Shown here one piece after another: positions 11,418 to 22,400 of a stretch of 64,000 nt of DNA (the first letter of the stretch is position 1; every line of letters begins with the position of its first letter). The translations under genes and the position numbers were made by a program. The notes under the pieces were generated by a model. The model searched no databases, was not told the DNA's origin, and saw only the letters and a program-made list of their open reading frames with translations. Source of the DNA: Malachius bipustulatus (taxonomy: Eukaryota; Arthropoda; Insecta; Coleoptera; Melyridae). Location of the stretch: NCBI GenBank assembly GCA_910589415.1, contig OU342634.1:3224001-3288000 (forward strand), in the 5' to 3' direction.

Positions 11418-12066
11418 ATGAAACTTAAAATCAATGTATGGGTATTTATGTGTAATTCAACCCCACCAAATGTCAAATATAAATGTCAAACCCCCTTTGC
11501 GTAATCCCGCTTGGTGCAATACTTTTTACACACTCTGTATAAGTATGTGTCAAATAAGTTTTAGAGCGTGCACAAACTTTCTGTGGGTGGCTCAAACAAA
11601 AAATCGTGGGCAGATGAATTTTGTAAAACCACCTTTTCTGATCCGAGAGTAAGGATCAGAGGACATTTGATGAGTTTGGGTGATTTTCGTAAAGTGGGTG
11701 TATTCTCAATGGTGTATTGCACTAATATTGTTGAATAATAATAATTATAAAAGATAAAAAAACACAATCAAATCAAAAACGCAAAACTCATACTGCTGTG
11801 TGTTTTAATTAATTATTCATCCATATTTACATGGCATGGTTCTTATACCTTCAACACATGAAAACCTCAACTTTTTTAGCCTGATGAAGACAGGAAGACT
11901 ATCGAAAGCTTGTCTTTAGAAATACAAGAAATATAGTATTCTCTAGCTGTACTTTGACTCACAGCCCAATAACCATTTTTCTGATTCAATAATTAGAAGA
12001 GTCAATATCAAGTCATTTGTAACTATAAAACATAAAATAAATATACATAGAATGAAGTGCACTTAC
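11418..12066. other. Sequence downstream of the eIF5B exons (probable intron)
   Basis: This follows the last visible eIF5B exon on the minus strand and begins with a good donor site, so it is probably intron. No further exon is seen. It contains a small perfect hairpin with an 8-bp stem, TCTGATCC/GGATCAGA, near 11637-11660. It also contains a CCTGATGA...GAAAGC phrase at about 11882-11912 that superficially resembles a hammerhead core. Confidence 0.4.
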
Positions 12067-12330
12067 AGGTATTTTACTGGTTCTGAGAAACTCGAGCAGA
12101 GCCTCCAACGAGCCCAAAGTTGAAGCTTGCACATAAACACCTCGTTCAGCCAATTTGATGCTCCCGAGAGCAGACTTATATTCCCGGGCACACTCCTCTC
12201 TCAGGACCTCCACTTCATCAGGGCGTTGAGCCACATACAGTTGTAGACCAGCGATGGCTTTTTCTAGCTCCTTTGCAGCGATTTTCACACCCTGGGCAGC
12301 CCGAATCTCACGGTACTCGACGTATGCATT
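12067..12330 (-). CDS. eIF5B: eIF5B exon (88 codons, visible 3'-most)
   Basis: eIF5B is the GTPase that joins ribosomal subunits at the end of cytosolic translation initiation. This exon encodes the segment leading into the domain III region: AAQGVKIAAKELEKAIAGLQL, then GVYVQASTLGSLEALLEFL, which is nearly invariant in eukaryotic eIF5B. On the minus strand it starts after a ttag acceptor (12331) and ends at a perfect GTAAGT donor (12066-12061), phase 0 at both ends. The following exon, expected to start with a GINIGPVHKKD-like sequence, is not found anywhere down to position 1. The visible three exons total 317 codons, against roughly 1,000-1,200 in full proteins. Confidence 0.93.
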
Positions 12331-12492
12331 CTAATAATAATAATAATATTAGTTTAGTTTGCATAATTTCCTACAAATATCTTTACATAAAAAGGTATAA
12401 AAAATATACAACAGCTTTTAAACATTTAGTTCAAATTAAATTTTCTTAAATGAGAAGTTTTTTCTAAAACTGAAATAACTTTTTTCACTCAC

Positions 12493-12876
12493 CTTGACTC
12501 TCAACTCCCTCAACGGCTGCGGCATGAGTAAACTCCTAATCTGCGTGATTATGACTCCGTCCGTACCAGCACACAACATCGTCTGACCTTCCCGAAGCAT
12601 CCCATTGACCAAAATAACATCAATAGTAGTACCGAGACCGCCGACCTGTTTCACTTCCAGCACCGTGGCCTGGAGCTCCTCACTGTAGGCCAGTCGTTTA
12701 GCCAAACGACTCTGACAGTGGCCCACAAGCAGTGCCAACAGATTTCCCATGCCCTCTCCTGTAATTGCCGATGTCGGCACCAAGGAAACATACGTACGTT
12801 GATCTGGGTTCTCGTAGAAAAGAGCTGCGTTCAATCCTTGCTCGGCAAACTCCAATATAGTCTTACGGACTCGCTC
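12493..12876 (-). CDS. eIF5B: eIF5B exon (128 codons)
   Basis: This is the middle visible exon. It encodes the end of the GTPase domain (FAEQGLNAALFYEN, then LVPTSAITGEGMG, the G5-like SA region) and the start of beta-barrel domain II (VLEVKQVGGLGTTIDVILVNG). It is phase 0. The acceptor is gctgcag before 12876 and the donor is aag|gtgagtg ending at 12493. Introns on either side are short (60 and 162 bp) and free of transposons. No stop or frameshift interrupts it. The contrast with the transposon-filled surroundings suggests purifying selection. Confidence 0.95.
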
Positions 12877-12936
12877 CTGCAGCAATAAGATTTAAGGTGA
12901 AGAATCGAAATGGCAGAAATTCTAACAGGACCTTAC

Positions 12937-13239
12937 CTGAAACTCTTGTTGAGCATTAGCCGCTTGGGCTTTGAGGATATCACGAATGTCTTTGCGGCCG
13001 CCTGACTGCCAGTTGTAAATGCGATCTATCTTATTGAGGGCTACAACAAATGGAGTGCGACGAGATTTCAGCAGCTCAATAGACTCCAGAGTCTGAGGTT
13101 CCAGGCCGTGCATAATATCTACTACTAAAATGGCGATGTCGCATAGTGAAGAGCCACGGTTGCGCAGGTTAGAGAAAGACTCGTGACCAGGTGTGTCGAT
13201 TATCAGTAGTCCAGGTATCTTCATTTCCATCTCATTTAC
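12937..13239 (-). CDS. eIF5B: eIF5B exon (101 codons, G3 and G4 motifs)
   Basis: This is the 5'-most exon visible. It carries the G3 motif DTPGHESF, the switch II region that follows, and the G4 motif NKID used in guanine recognition. [21 protein letters not shown] between them is diagnostic of eIF5B rather than mitochondrial IF2. On the minus strand it starts after ttgttgcag and ends before GTAAGG, phase 0. The upstream exon with the P-loop (G1, GHVDxGKT) and the long N-terminal region are not found at higher coordinates. The gene therefore either has very large upstream introns or is present here as a partial copy. Confidence 0.95.
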
Positions 13240-13272
13240 CTGCAACAAGATTTCAGACTTTTTTGACTACCT

Positions 13273-13460
13273 ACAGTAGAAGCTTGATTATCCGGATCGC
13301 GATTATCCAGAATCCACTTTATCCGGAACAAAATTGATTTTTAATACCGCCGCTTTATCTGGAATGATTGTGGTCCGTGTCCGAAATTTGAAAGAAAATT
13401 CAAGTCCTCCGCATTATCCAAAACCGCGCCTTCAAATACTCCACATTATTCGAAATTATA
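13273..13460. mobile_element. Possible pogo/Tigger-like end fragment
   Basis: The stretch starts CAGTAGAAGCTTGATTATCC and repeats GATTATCC/TTATCCGG phrases several times. This is the style of terminal and subterminal repeats of pogo/Tigger elements. No transposase and no second end are seen. It lies just upstream of the first visible eIF5B exon, so it would be intronic. The call rests on the terminal motif alone. Confidence 0.35.
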
Positions 13461-13705
13461 ATTATGTACCTGCCTATGTACTGGTTCGTGTACATAAATT
13501 TTTTTTTATTGTTTTTAAATTGCCACAGAATTACAACTCAAAATATTTTCTATACATCCTACTAATGTCTAACATTTAACTTATGTTCTACTTATATATA
13601 AGGAGGTATTAGTAATACCTATACGCAGTAGTGGCCTGAGAACTATTACTGTGATCCCAACCCTAACCCAGCCCCATCCCCATTCCCCTCCCCAATCAGA
13701 ATATT

Positions 13706-13918
13706 TCACTGTCTGTTTAGTCTGATCCAACCTGATAGCTTTTTCTTTATACTGCGATAACTTCCATTTCTCATTGTTTTTAAGTCAGGAGGTAACTCAT
13801 TGAATACCTTTATTGCCACATATGTATGTTTTCTCATGCCACTGTTTAGTTTGCTCAACGGAAAAGGGATGGACCTATTTCTAGTCACACTCCTGCTTCT
13901 TTGATATATATCACTTAT
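13706..13918 (-). pseudogene. LINE ORF2 C-terminal fragment
   Basis: The minus strand reads a typical LINE ORF2 end: basic TRNRSIPFPLSK, then AIKVFNELPPDLK, then SIKKKLSGWI and a stop. It directly abuts the tail of another minus-strand LINE at 13919, which evidently inserted into it. Nothing upstream of this fragment was recognised on the far side of that LINE. Confidence 0.6.
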
Positions 13919-13922
13919 CTAT

Positions 13923-13972
<50 letters not shown>
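13919..13972 (+). repeat. (TTTA)n microsatellite, tail of a minus-strand LINE
   Basis: An uninterrupted array of TTTA units. Read on the minus strand it is the TAAA-unit 3' tail of the LINE occupying 13973-16885. Such arrays are length-variable. Confidence 0.85.
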
Positions 13973-13974
<2 letters not shown>

Positions 13975-14769
13975 TAACAAGATCACCCAAACAGATATGC
14001 CAAAGACATATCCTCATACGGGTGAATAATAAATACACCAAAATAGATTAAACATTGTGAAGAGAGCATTGTTCTCGCTTTATAATTATTTCATTCTAAA
14101 AAATAACCCTAAAAATAACTGAATACTAAGTACAATTTTGCAAACAAACTTATGTAATTATCTCTACCTACAATATACCCAAATACATAAGTATGCACAT
14201 TAATAATTCGCTATAATTGAATACAGTAAGAAAGAGAAAAGTCAGATACCATCTAGAACCAACCTCTTAAAGCGGCTTTCACCGCAAACCGCAACATCCT
14301 CCTCAAAAGTGGAGTAGAATTCATTAAATGTCCTCAAACTTCTTATCATTGGGGAGTTATTGCAGTTGAGAATGTACCGGTACAAAATAACTGTCTGCGT
14401 CTAGTCACATAATGTGAACAATTCAAGCCCAGATAAGTCAGGCAACCCTCACTGTTTAATTTACCGTTAATTAACTTGGTTTACAATATGAAAACATCAA
14501 TGCTTCAAGCTCAAAGTTTTGACTTATCTCATAGGTCTTTTATATACCCATTTCCCAACTTTTGCCTCTCTAAATATAACTTTCAATATTCTCTGAACAG
14601 AATCGAGCATTCCAATTATTATATTCCTGTGAGCACTTCCCCAAGCTATGATCCCATAAGTAGAAATACTATTAAATAATGCATAGTATATGTATTTGCA
14701 GTAAATTACCGGTATTCATAACAAATGAAAGTTTGTAAAACACATAAATCAGCTACTGAGTTCTTTTTA

Positions 14770-15573
14770 CTATGCCCTTCACATGCTCCTCCCTGTACTT
14801 TCCGAATGGTATAATATTTGTCTTATTCAAATTGCTGGCCAGACGATTTGTATATAATCAAAAGTTAACAATCTCAAGCTTATTTTTCATTTTAAGTTTA
14901 AGTTCATCCCAGCTATCGGCTTCACAGGACACCGCAGTATCATCAGCAAATGAATAGATATCTCCGAACTGTTTCAGTAGAGTTTATATACAATAAGAAT
15001 AGCAGCGGGTCGAATATCGACCCCCTGTGGGACACCGATGCTGACTGATTTTTCTGCACTATACACACCATTCACGGTGGTCCTCACCGTTCTGTTCTCT
15101 AGATAACTACCAATTAATTTAAAAGCAACACCTCTAATACCCATTTTTCCATATTGTTTAATAGTATGTGATGATTTACACAATCAAATGACTTTCTTAT
15201 ATCGATAAAAGCAACCGCCACTGGTCTAGAGTCTCCCAGGCAACTATACACATACTCACTCATGTCAGCAAGTGCACGACCACAGCCCAGCCCCTTTCGA
15301 AAACCATCTTGATTTGGAGCTATTAACTAGTTTTTATTCACAAATTTCTCCAGTCTTACATACAGTATACAGTACCTTTTCAAATATTTTAGTCAAGTTA
15401 GAAATCATTGAGATTGGTCTGTAGTTTCCAATGTCGTGTATGCTGCCACTCTTATGTACTGGGACTATGTCTGCTCTCTTAAAATGCATCGGACAGTAGG
15501 CCGTCTCCAGGACTCGATTAAGGATATAAGCCAGCGGTTCAGCTATACAATGAATTAGGGCCGGTTGTACCAT
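14770..15573 (-). pseudogene. LINE reverse transcriptase, frameshifted
   Basis: The minus strand reads AEPLAYILNRVLE and the YRPISMISNLTKIFEKVL block (15573-15334), then SIGVPQGVDIRP in a second frame (15183-14974), then SFADDTAV in a third (about 14960-14925). These are RT motifs in the correct order, including an ADD box. Frame changes and an altered GVPQG region show it is non-functional. It is too damaged for a clade assignment beyond I/Jockey-type. Confidence 0.7.
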
Positions 15574-16549
15574 CCGCCGGTAAACTCTGGATCAACTGAA
15601 CTGCGTTCAAAAGATGAACTAAGTTCACGGCTGTCGCGTTGTACCAACCCTGGGTCAGGGTCAGTTCAACTGATCCGGTTCAACAGTAGGTTGGTATTAC
15701 ATTTCTAGTGGATTTTATAGGGATTTTTCATTAAATTGAAAATTCCACCAGAAAGCCACGGCTACCAGTCACCACGTGATTTATTCTAATATAATAATAG
15801 TAATAGTCCACGTTGCTTTGCCTATGGATTTTACTGTGTTTATCTAATAATAATTTATAATATTGTTTTTTTTTTCTTGGCTCCACAAAATTAAATTTGG
15901 CAAACCTATAGAAGTGGTACATCAGATTAGGATAGTAGGTTAGGTATATTTTCCTATGCCCATACGGCTTTTTATAATATGTAATCTAAATTTACGGGTC
16001 ATCTAAGTAAATTTTATATTTTACTTACTATAAAATTTAGCAATACAATACATATAAAAAGCCGTAAGGGCAAGGGAAAAAATACCTAATCTGATGTACC
16101 ACTTATATAGGATTACCTTAAATTTTGTCATTATTATTGCAGAAAATCTTCATTGTCAATTCTATTAAATTATCGATTTCCATTTTCAATTCAACAGATT
16201 AATCCACTATTAAAATACCTAATAACCATAAAATTTATATGAATTTCCTAGTCGCAGAGGCAATATTATTATAAATAAATATATTCTATCACTTCATTTA
16301 GGTTAGTTATTCAGATCTCACTCTCAGCAGATCTTCCTTGTCCTTGCCTAAGAATCAGAATCAGATGATGGTGTCGGCCGTTTGTAATTTTTGCTCTTGA
16401 ACTCGGTTTAAACAGACCCCAATCGCCATTCTCTTGAACCAACAGATGAACTCGAGTTCAGCACTGAACCGACGTGGCACATCACAAATGTGACGCTAAT
16501 CTTGGTTCAACTTTGAACCTCCGTTGAACTTGGATGGTACAACCGGGCC
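15558..16549. mobile_element. Non-autonomous DNA transposon with short TIRs (family G)
   Basis: The left end GGGCCGGTTGTACCATCC and the right end GGATGGTACAACCGGGCC form an imperfect TIR of about 18 bp. The interior has GTTCAAC/GAACC subterminal phrases on both sides and an internal palindrome at about 15904-16111. There is no transposase. Ends of this style are seen in PIF/Harbinger-type MITEs, but the flanking bases (TTA and TTG) do not make a clean 3-bp duplication, so the superfamily is tentative. Confidence 0.65.
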
Positions 16550-17028
16550 TTGTGTCCACAATACTCTATCTTTAAGACTCTATCTCCATATAATTACATG
16601 GCTCCAAAAACAATGTGCCAGCACAGCAAGTCCCCTCAGCCAGTTTGGGCTTGGAATCAGGTTCCGCAATAGTTTCTGCAATCCTATGACCCACAGAACC
16701 AAAAAACTCATTAAAGTAGCCCACCATTTCAGTAGATTCGGTAATCCTCTTTTTATCCTTCCCTGCGGGTATATATTCAACGTAATTACTCCTCTTTTTA
16801 ACAATATTTAGTTTTTCCCCAACACAGTTTCACAATTTTTTAGTATCCGCAGTCTTGTATACCTGTCAAATAGACCATTGTAATGAAGTCGTGTAATTCC
16901 GCCTTTATTTTACAACAAACAATAAATATAGTTCAATTTTATAAAGCGTATTATGGGTTGCAGACACTCCAGGGGCTACGAGACTGACATCAAATATGCA
17001 TATTAAAAAGCCAAAGTATACTCAACCG

Positions 17029-17490
17029 ATCATAACAACACCATAGGTAGGTAGGTCTAATGAGTATAAAGACAATTAATAGCCTGTCGTATTGGAGTCG
17101 GGTTTTTAACCCATCGTCCTGACAGTTGTCAAATCTGGAGCGCCCGAGAACCCAAATAAAGAGTTTCGACTCGGACAGCAACACACATCCAACCAGAGTT
17201 CCAAAAGCACGGACGGCCGTTTCGGTCTCATTAGACCTCGTCAGCGTACTATATTGGAATCCGGAAGGATATGCATCGCTCTTATGGATTGTAATTCCCC
17301 CAGTTTCCAGTGACCTCAAGAAAGAGCGACATCTATCAAGAGAAGCCAAAGGGGTTTATTTGGGTTCTCGGGCGCTCCAGACTTGACAACTGTGAGGACG
17401 ATGGGTAAAATACCCCACTCCAATTCGACAGGATATTAATTGTCTTTATACTCATTAGACCTACCTACCTACGGTGTTGTTATATAAATG
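17029..17490. mobile_element. Fold-back element with hammerhead, Penelope-like
   Basis: Inverted arms (about 17029-17160 and 17354-17490) share GGTAGGTAGGTCTAATGAG, CGACAGG, ACCCATCGTC..GACA and CGCCCGAGAACCCAAATAAA. Between them lies a 190-bp unique loop with a complete hammerhead ribozyme. The arms resemble the arms of the larger fold-back element at 18886-24949 (shared order GACAA.TGTC, GATGGG.TAA, CCC, TTTATACTCAT). Hammerheads in the terminal repeats are a known property of Penelope-like retroelements. I infer a short derivative of that class, but no reverse transcriptase is present. Confidence 0.55.
17199..17259 (-). ncRNA. Type I hammerhead ribozyme
   Basis: Read on the minus strand, every required piece of a hammerhead is present in order. 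Stem I strands UUCCAA...GUACG and CGUGC...UUGGAA pair through 11 base pairs with an internal loop. The core is CUGACGA. Stem II is GGUCU-AAUG-AGACC, a perfect 5-bp hairpin. Then come GAA and a 2-bp stem III (AC/GU) closed by GGCC, and the cleavage triplet GUC. Predicted self-cleavage is between plus-strand positions 17212 and 17211. The tiny stem III matches the minimal hammerheads known from Penelope-like elements and related small retroelements. Confidence 0.85.
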
Positions 17491-18119
17491 GTGTTGTTAT
17501 ATAAATTATTGTTCGTACTATTTTGTTATATTTTTTTAAAACTACTAATCGAGTAGTTTACAGGGAGAGTATAAATTCGGGTGGATTGGAACGATCATTC
17601 TCTTTTTTCACTGACGTTCTTGCGAGCAGCTCTTGCTTCGCCGACGTTTCGGGCAGCCGCTGTTAGTCCGCTCTTTCTTCTCCGCGAGGACCAGAATAGA
17701 GTCCTGTTAGTTGATCCAGAGTTTTCGCTGTTAGTCCACTCTTTCTCCGACGACGTTTCCACAAGCTACTAGCCGTGAACCGTTTGAAGAACAGAGTTTC
17801 ATTAAGTAATCCAGAGTTTCCAACGTGATTTAGAGTTTGTTTCGAGCCAGTCAACCGATACCGCGATATCCTAGCCCCGCTCATACCCGCTTCCCAATCA
17901 CTCCCGACGCCCATCGCTGTACTCGAAGGTCATAAAAAGGTCCGCTAGTACTTCTAGACGTAGGATAAGCAGTAAAAGCGGTTCCCCTTATGACTGGGAA
18001 GCTGAGGCCGGTGATTTACCCCGTACCTAGAATATTTCCTTCATAGTCAGCTCTCCCGAATCTCACCCCACGCCCCCGAACAGTATCCCGAATAGATAAA
18101 GTAACCGACTCCAACTTGT
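17491..18119. other. Unrecognised, less AT-rich segment with short internal repeats
   Basis: No coding region is supported. Phrases such as CTGTTAGTCC.CTCTTTCT and CGACG.TTTC recur at about 17645-17760, suggesting degenerate internal repeats. The base composition differs from neighbouring AT-rich DNA. It could be the 5' region or LTR of an unrecognised element immediately upstream of the plus-strand LINE fragment. Confidence 0.3.
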
Positions 18120-18141
18120 ATGCATTCTCCACCTCGAATTC

Positions 18142-18885
18142 AAATAACATTTTATTTTAAACAGTTAAAAATCTCGAAGATAAAAACACTGTTGGTCCGG
18201 ATGGACAAACTGCGTATTTTGTTAAAAATTGTATTGCCTTTATTGTTGAACCTCTTCATTTGCTGTATAGACAGTCATTGCTCTCTGGACATATGCCGAG
18301 CGTATGGAAGAAATCGTTCATAACGCCTATCCATAAGTCGGGCAATAAACAGGATGTATTGAACTGTAGACCACGAATTGCCATTATTGGTACTATATTT
18401 CAAAAATATTTGATCTTATAATGGCAAATCATCTCAGTGAAATTTGCTTGTTATTCATTGTAGAAAATCAACATGGATTTGTTAAAGGCAGATCAATACT
18501 GACAAATCTTATTTTTTATAATAATTTCATTTCTGAGGTGTTTAGTGATCAAACGATTAACACTGTTAAACAAGTAGATGCAGTATATTTAGATTTCGCT
18601 AAAGCCTTTGACTCAGTCAATCATAACTTACTTGTTTATAAGCTCTCGTTGTTTGGGTTAAGTGGAGGAACCCTGAAATGGGTTCTGTCATACCTCTCTA
18701 ACAGAGAATTGCAGGGCAACCTCTCTGACACCTTTGTTGCTTCATCCGGTGTCCCGCAGGGGTCACACCTTGGTCCTTTGCTTTTCATACTTTTTATTAA
18801 CGATGTATGTATGGAACTAAAGTTCGTCAAAGTGTTAATCTATGCAGATGACATAAAAATTTTCAATAGGGTCTTAAATGATAAT
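18142..18885 (+). pseudogene. LINE reverse transcriptase, first part
   Basis: The frame reads TVGPDGQTAYFVKNC, then KKSFITPIHKSG (stop TAA at about 18418), then in a new frame NQHGFVKGRSILTNL, DFAKAFDSVNH, SSGVPQGSHLGPLLFILFINDV and LIYADDIKIF. All RT palm motifs including YADD are intact, but the fingers region is frame-broken. Coding continues at 24962 after the fold-back insertion, where the next residues of the thumb (LQEDRDRIHSW) are found. Confidence 0.8.
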
Positions 18886-18938
18886 CGAATAAAAATAAAA
18901 ATCTAGGTCATATGAGTATAATTTATTGAAAAAAGAGC

Positions 18939-18978
18939 TTGTCAACCGGTTTCGGGGGTTAGCCCATCATCAGGACAA
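18939..18978 (-). ncRNA. Hammerhead-like motif, left arm
   Basis: This is the inverted copy of the motif at 24822-24861: stem I UUGUC/GACAA, core CUGAUGA, stem II region with GGG-CUAA-CCC, then GAAA and a 2-bp stem III. Position 10.1 is U instead of the usual G, so activity is doubtful. Confidence 0.45.
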
Positions 18979-19446
18979 TTGTCAGTTATTGGCAATTCCA
19001 GAAATTTACAGATGTTAACATTGCATACAAATGTGATAGATGAAGATGAAGGCTCTATTATAAGAATCAACAACAATTGTCGTGCAAAAATTCCAGTGAA
19101 TTATGTTAATTACATGGATGTTAAAAATAGTTTAAACCTTTTCGAAGTGAAAAGGGTTGAGATTGATTTACCTATTTATTTATTTATTTTATTTTATTTA
19201 TTTATTGAACCAGTTTTTCAAATATACATAGAAAAGTACATGCTTCTTCTCCAGCATATTCTCACAGAGGTAAATATAGTTACCTGTTTGTGAGACTGGC
19301 TACCTACATCTAAACCACTAATTAATCTAAACCTAAAAACTAAAATCAGGTTAGTTGAAGACTTTCAATCAAACATCTTTGAATGTTCTCTTTTTATTTC
19401 TCTCTGTTTTCCTTTTTTTTCTTTTTTTCTGCTTCAATAAGATGTT

Positions 19447-22400
19447 TCATGCAACATTATGGTTTTCAATTATCCATTTTTTCAATTCTTTTTTTCTTCT
19501 TTTTTTGTTATCTATAGTTTTAAATTCATTTGGAAGGCTATTAAAAACATTAATTGCTTTAGCATAACTTCTCTTACCACCTACTTTTAATGATCTTTTT
19601 GGCAATTGAATACTTTTAAATCTGGTAACTCCTGTCGACTCAGAAAATGTCTTCGATAAAATTTCGTAGTAATATAACACAGATTCAAGGGCAAATTGTT
19701 GCTGTATATTGCAAGGAATATTTTCATACACGAAGTTGTTTTTATTGATTATTTTTAACAATTTATATTGTAATCTTTGTAGTTGCACAATTTGTGTTTG
19801 ATAGGCTCCTCCCCAAGCTATTATTCCATAACTTAGGATACTGTGGAATAATGCGTAGTATACTATCATTAAAGTGTTTCTCTGCATAATCTTCGACAGT
19901 TTTCGAAAAATAAAGACTAGGTATTTTGTTTTTTTTAGTATTAAGTCTATGTGCATTTTCCAGTTTAATCTATAATCTAGGTTTAAGCCTAAATATTTAC
20001 AGCATTCTACCCTGTTTACCTCTTTATTTTCGATAGTTATTTGGAATTTTTCAGGTACACTGTCACAATAGTTACCAAACGTAATATATACAGTTTTATC
20101 AATATTTAGTGATAATTTATTTAAAGCTAGCCAGTCAGAGATTTCATTTAAATGGAGGTTCATTTTTTCTTCCACCTCTACCCAATTTTTTCCAGTTGTT
20201 AATAAAGCAGTATCATCTGCATAAGACACAATCTGTCCCTCAGGCGAGTCCACAAGCAAATCATTTACATAAAGGACAAATAGGAGCGGTCCCAGGACAG
20301 TTCCCTGTGGAACACCCATATTCACTTCAACAAAATTGCTAGTAGCATCATTGACTCTGACTTTCTGCAACCTTCCTGTTAGGTAACTTGATATCAAATC
20401 ATAAGCGTTGCCCCTAATCCCATAATTATATAACTTTTGCAGCAGTATTACGTGGTCGACTGTATCAAAAGCTCTGGCTAAATCTAAGAATGTGATGGAT
20501 ATAGGTCTGCTTTCATCTAACTCAGTAAGTATTTTATCTACAATAAAATTCAAGGCATCTTTCGTTCCTTTATTCTTTAAAAACCCATATTGTTTGTTTG
20601 AGATAATATTGCACCTATTAAAAAATTTCAGGAGTCTATTATGTAAGATCTTTTCTACAATTTTTGCAAAATTCGAAACCAATGATATAGGCCTATAATT
20701 TTCTGAGTGGTGTTTATCTTTAGATTTGTGTATGGGAACAATTTCAGCACATTTTAGTTCAACAGGCCATTCTCCTTTGATGAAACATAAATTTATCATG
20801 TGGGATAGAGGCTCAGCTATATATCTTGATAACGTTTTTATTACCTTGGCATTCACCCCATCTACTCCTCCTTTTTTATTTTTCAATTTTTCTATTATTT
20901 CTGATACTTCAATTTTATTAGTTAAATGTAAAAAAATAGTTTTGGAGTTCATAGGAGGCAAGCTTCTTTCTTTATTCTGTGGTTTTTTTATTTTATTTGC
21001 TAATTCTTTACCCATGTTACAGAAATAATAATTCATTTTGTTTGCTATATCATTCGATTCCGTTATTTTTGCCATATTATCTTTCTCAACTATATACTTG
21101 ATTTTTTCTTTTTTATTTGTACTTTTACCTAGCTTGTTATTAATCAAGTGCCATAATCGCTTAGAGTCACCAGAGTTGTTTTCAAATTCATTATACTCAT
21201 ATTTATACTTTGCATTTTTAATTTTCTTATCTAATTCTTTGACAAAATTTTTGTACTCATTTTTTAGATTCGCATTTGATACATCTTTTTGACATTTTTT
21301 GTATAAAGTTTCTTTTTTGTTGCATAATTGTATTATGTCACCAGTAATCCAAGGATTTCTGGGTGTTTTTTTGTTCATTTTTTTCTTTTTAGACTTTGAT
21401 TTTGTTATACATTCTTCAACTAACCCTAACAATCTTTTAGTTGCTTCACCAGGGTCCCCCATTGATAAGATAGAGTTCCAGTTAATTTTCTCAGCCATTT
21501 TACTCAACTGTGAAAAATTCAGAACTTCAATTTTTTTTTTTTCAGGTTCATGAAAATTTACCTTTCCAAATTCGAGAAATAGCGGATAATGATCGTTAAA
21601 AAGATTTTCTAGTTTTATTGATTTAATTTGACAAGATTTAATTTTAACAAAAGCATTATCAATGCACGACCCTTGGATTGGATTTGTAACTGATGGCCTT
21701 GTAATAGTTTGGAAGCATGGTGAATATTCTTTTTCCAAAAGATTATTTAAATATTCCTGACCAATATTATCAAGACTTAGAATATCGATGTTAAAGTCAC
21801 CGATAACAACGTGATCCTTAGAGTTTATTTTTGTAGACAAAAAAGCTTTCAAATCATGTACAAAAGTACATTTAGGTATATCATGACATCTATATATTGA
21901 TGAAATTTCAAAAATAACATTATTATCCGTCACTACTGACGAGTGTAAAATTTTTAGCTTACCAGCACTAATTATTTCAGTAGTTTCATTTACACACTCT
22001 TTAAAGTAAATTACAACGCCATCATTCTGATTAATGCAACTCTCATTCTGATACATTTTATATCCAGGTAATTTAAAATATGGCAAAGATTCCACACTCC
22101 ATGTTTCAGTACATACTATAATTGAACCCTATGCTGCAACAACGTTGTAAGTGCCAAAAGTAAATTTTCGGGGAAGTCGAAATAAACATTTTTTTGTGAA
22201 CCAATAGAATATATCAGCTTACAAACATTAATATATTAATTACTTATATTCATTAATTAACATTAATATATTAATGTTTGTAAGCTGATATATTCTATTG
22301 GTTCACAAAAAAATGTTTATTTCGACTTCCCGCAAAATTTACTTTTGGCACTTACAACGTTGTTGCAGCATAGGGTTCAATTGTCGGTTTCACTTCAAAA

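Larger units (their letters stand above)
13919..16885 (-). mobile_element. Decayed minus-strand LINE with inserted MITE
   Basis: Minus-strand LINE remnants lie on both sides of element G. At 16885-16550 the frame shows FNEFFGSVG, the endonuclease/RT linker. Below 15557 the RT domain appears in three frames (15573-15334, 15183-14974, 14960-14770). The element ends in the TAAA array at 13919-13972. It carries several frameshifts and stops. It lost the piece between linker and RT that would normally hold the SPGxDG motif, at or near the G insertion point. Confidence 0.65.

Noticed and set aside
11882..11912. CCTGATGA...GAAAGC phrase as a third hammerhead ribozyme
   Set aside because: Stem II does not pair convincingly and stem III would have no loop; only the core letters match.
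12013..12066. Open frame continuing past the eIF5B exon
   Set aside because: It reads through a perfect GTAAGT donor and the added residues do not match eIF5B; treated as intron.
17029..17490. Ordinary MITE moved by a DNA transposase
   Set aside because: The hammerhead in the loop and the resemblance to the larger fold-back element argue for a retroelement; no TA or fixed-length TSD was found.
19355..21553. Plus-strand frames rich in F and L
   Set aside because: They are antisense to the AT-rich LINE ORF2 and low in complexity.
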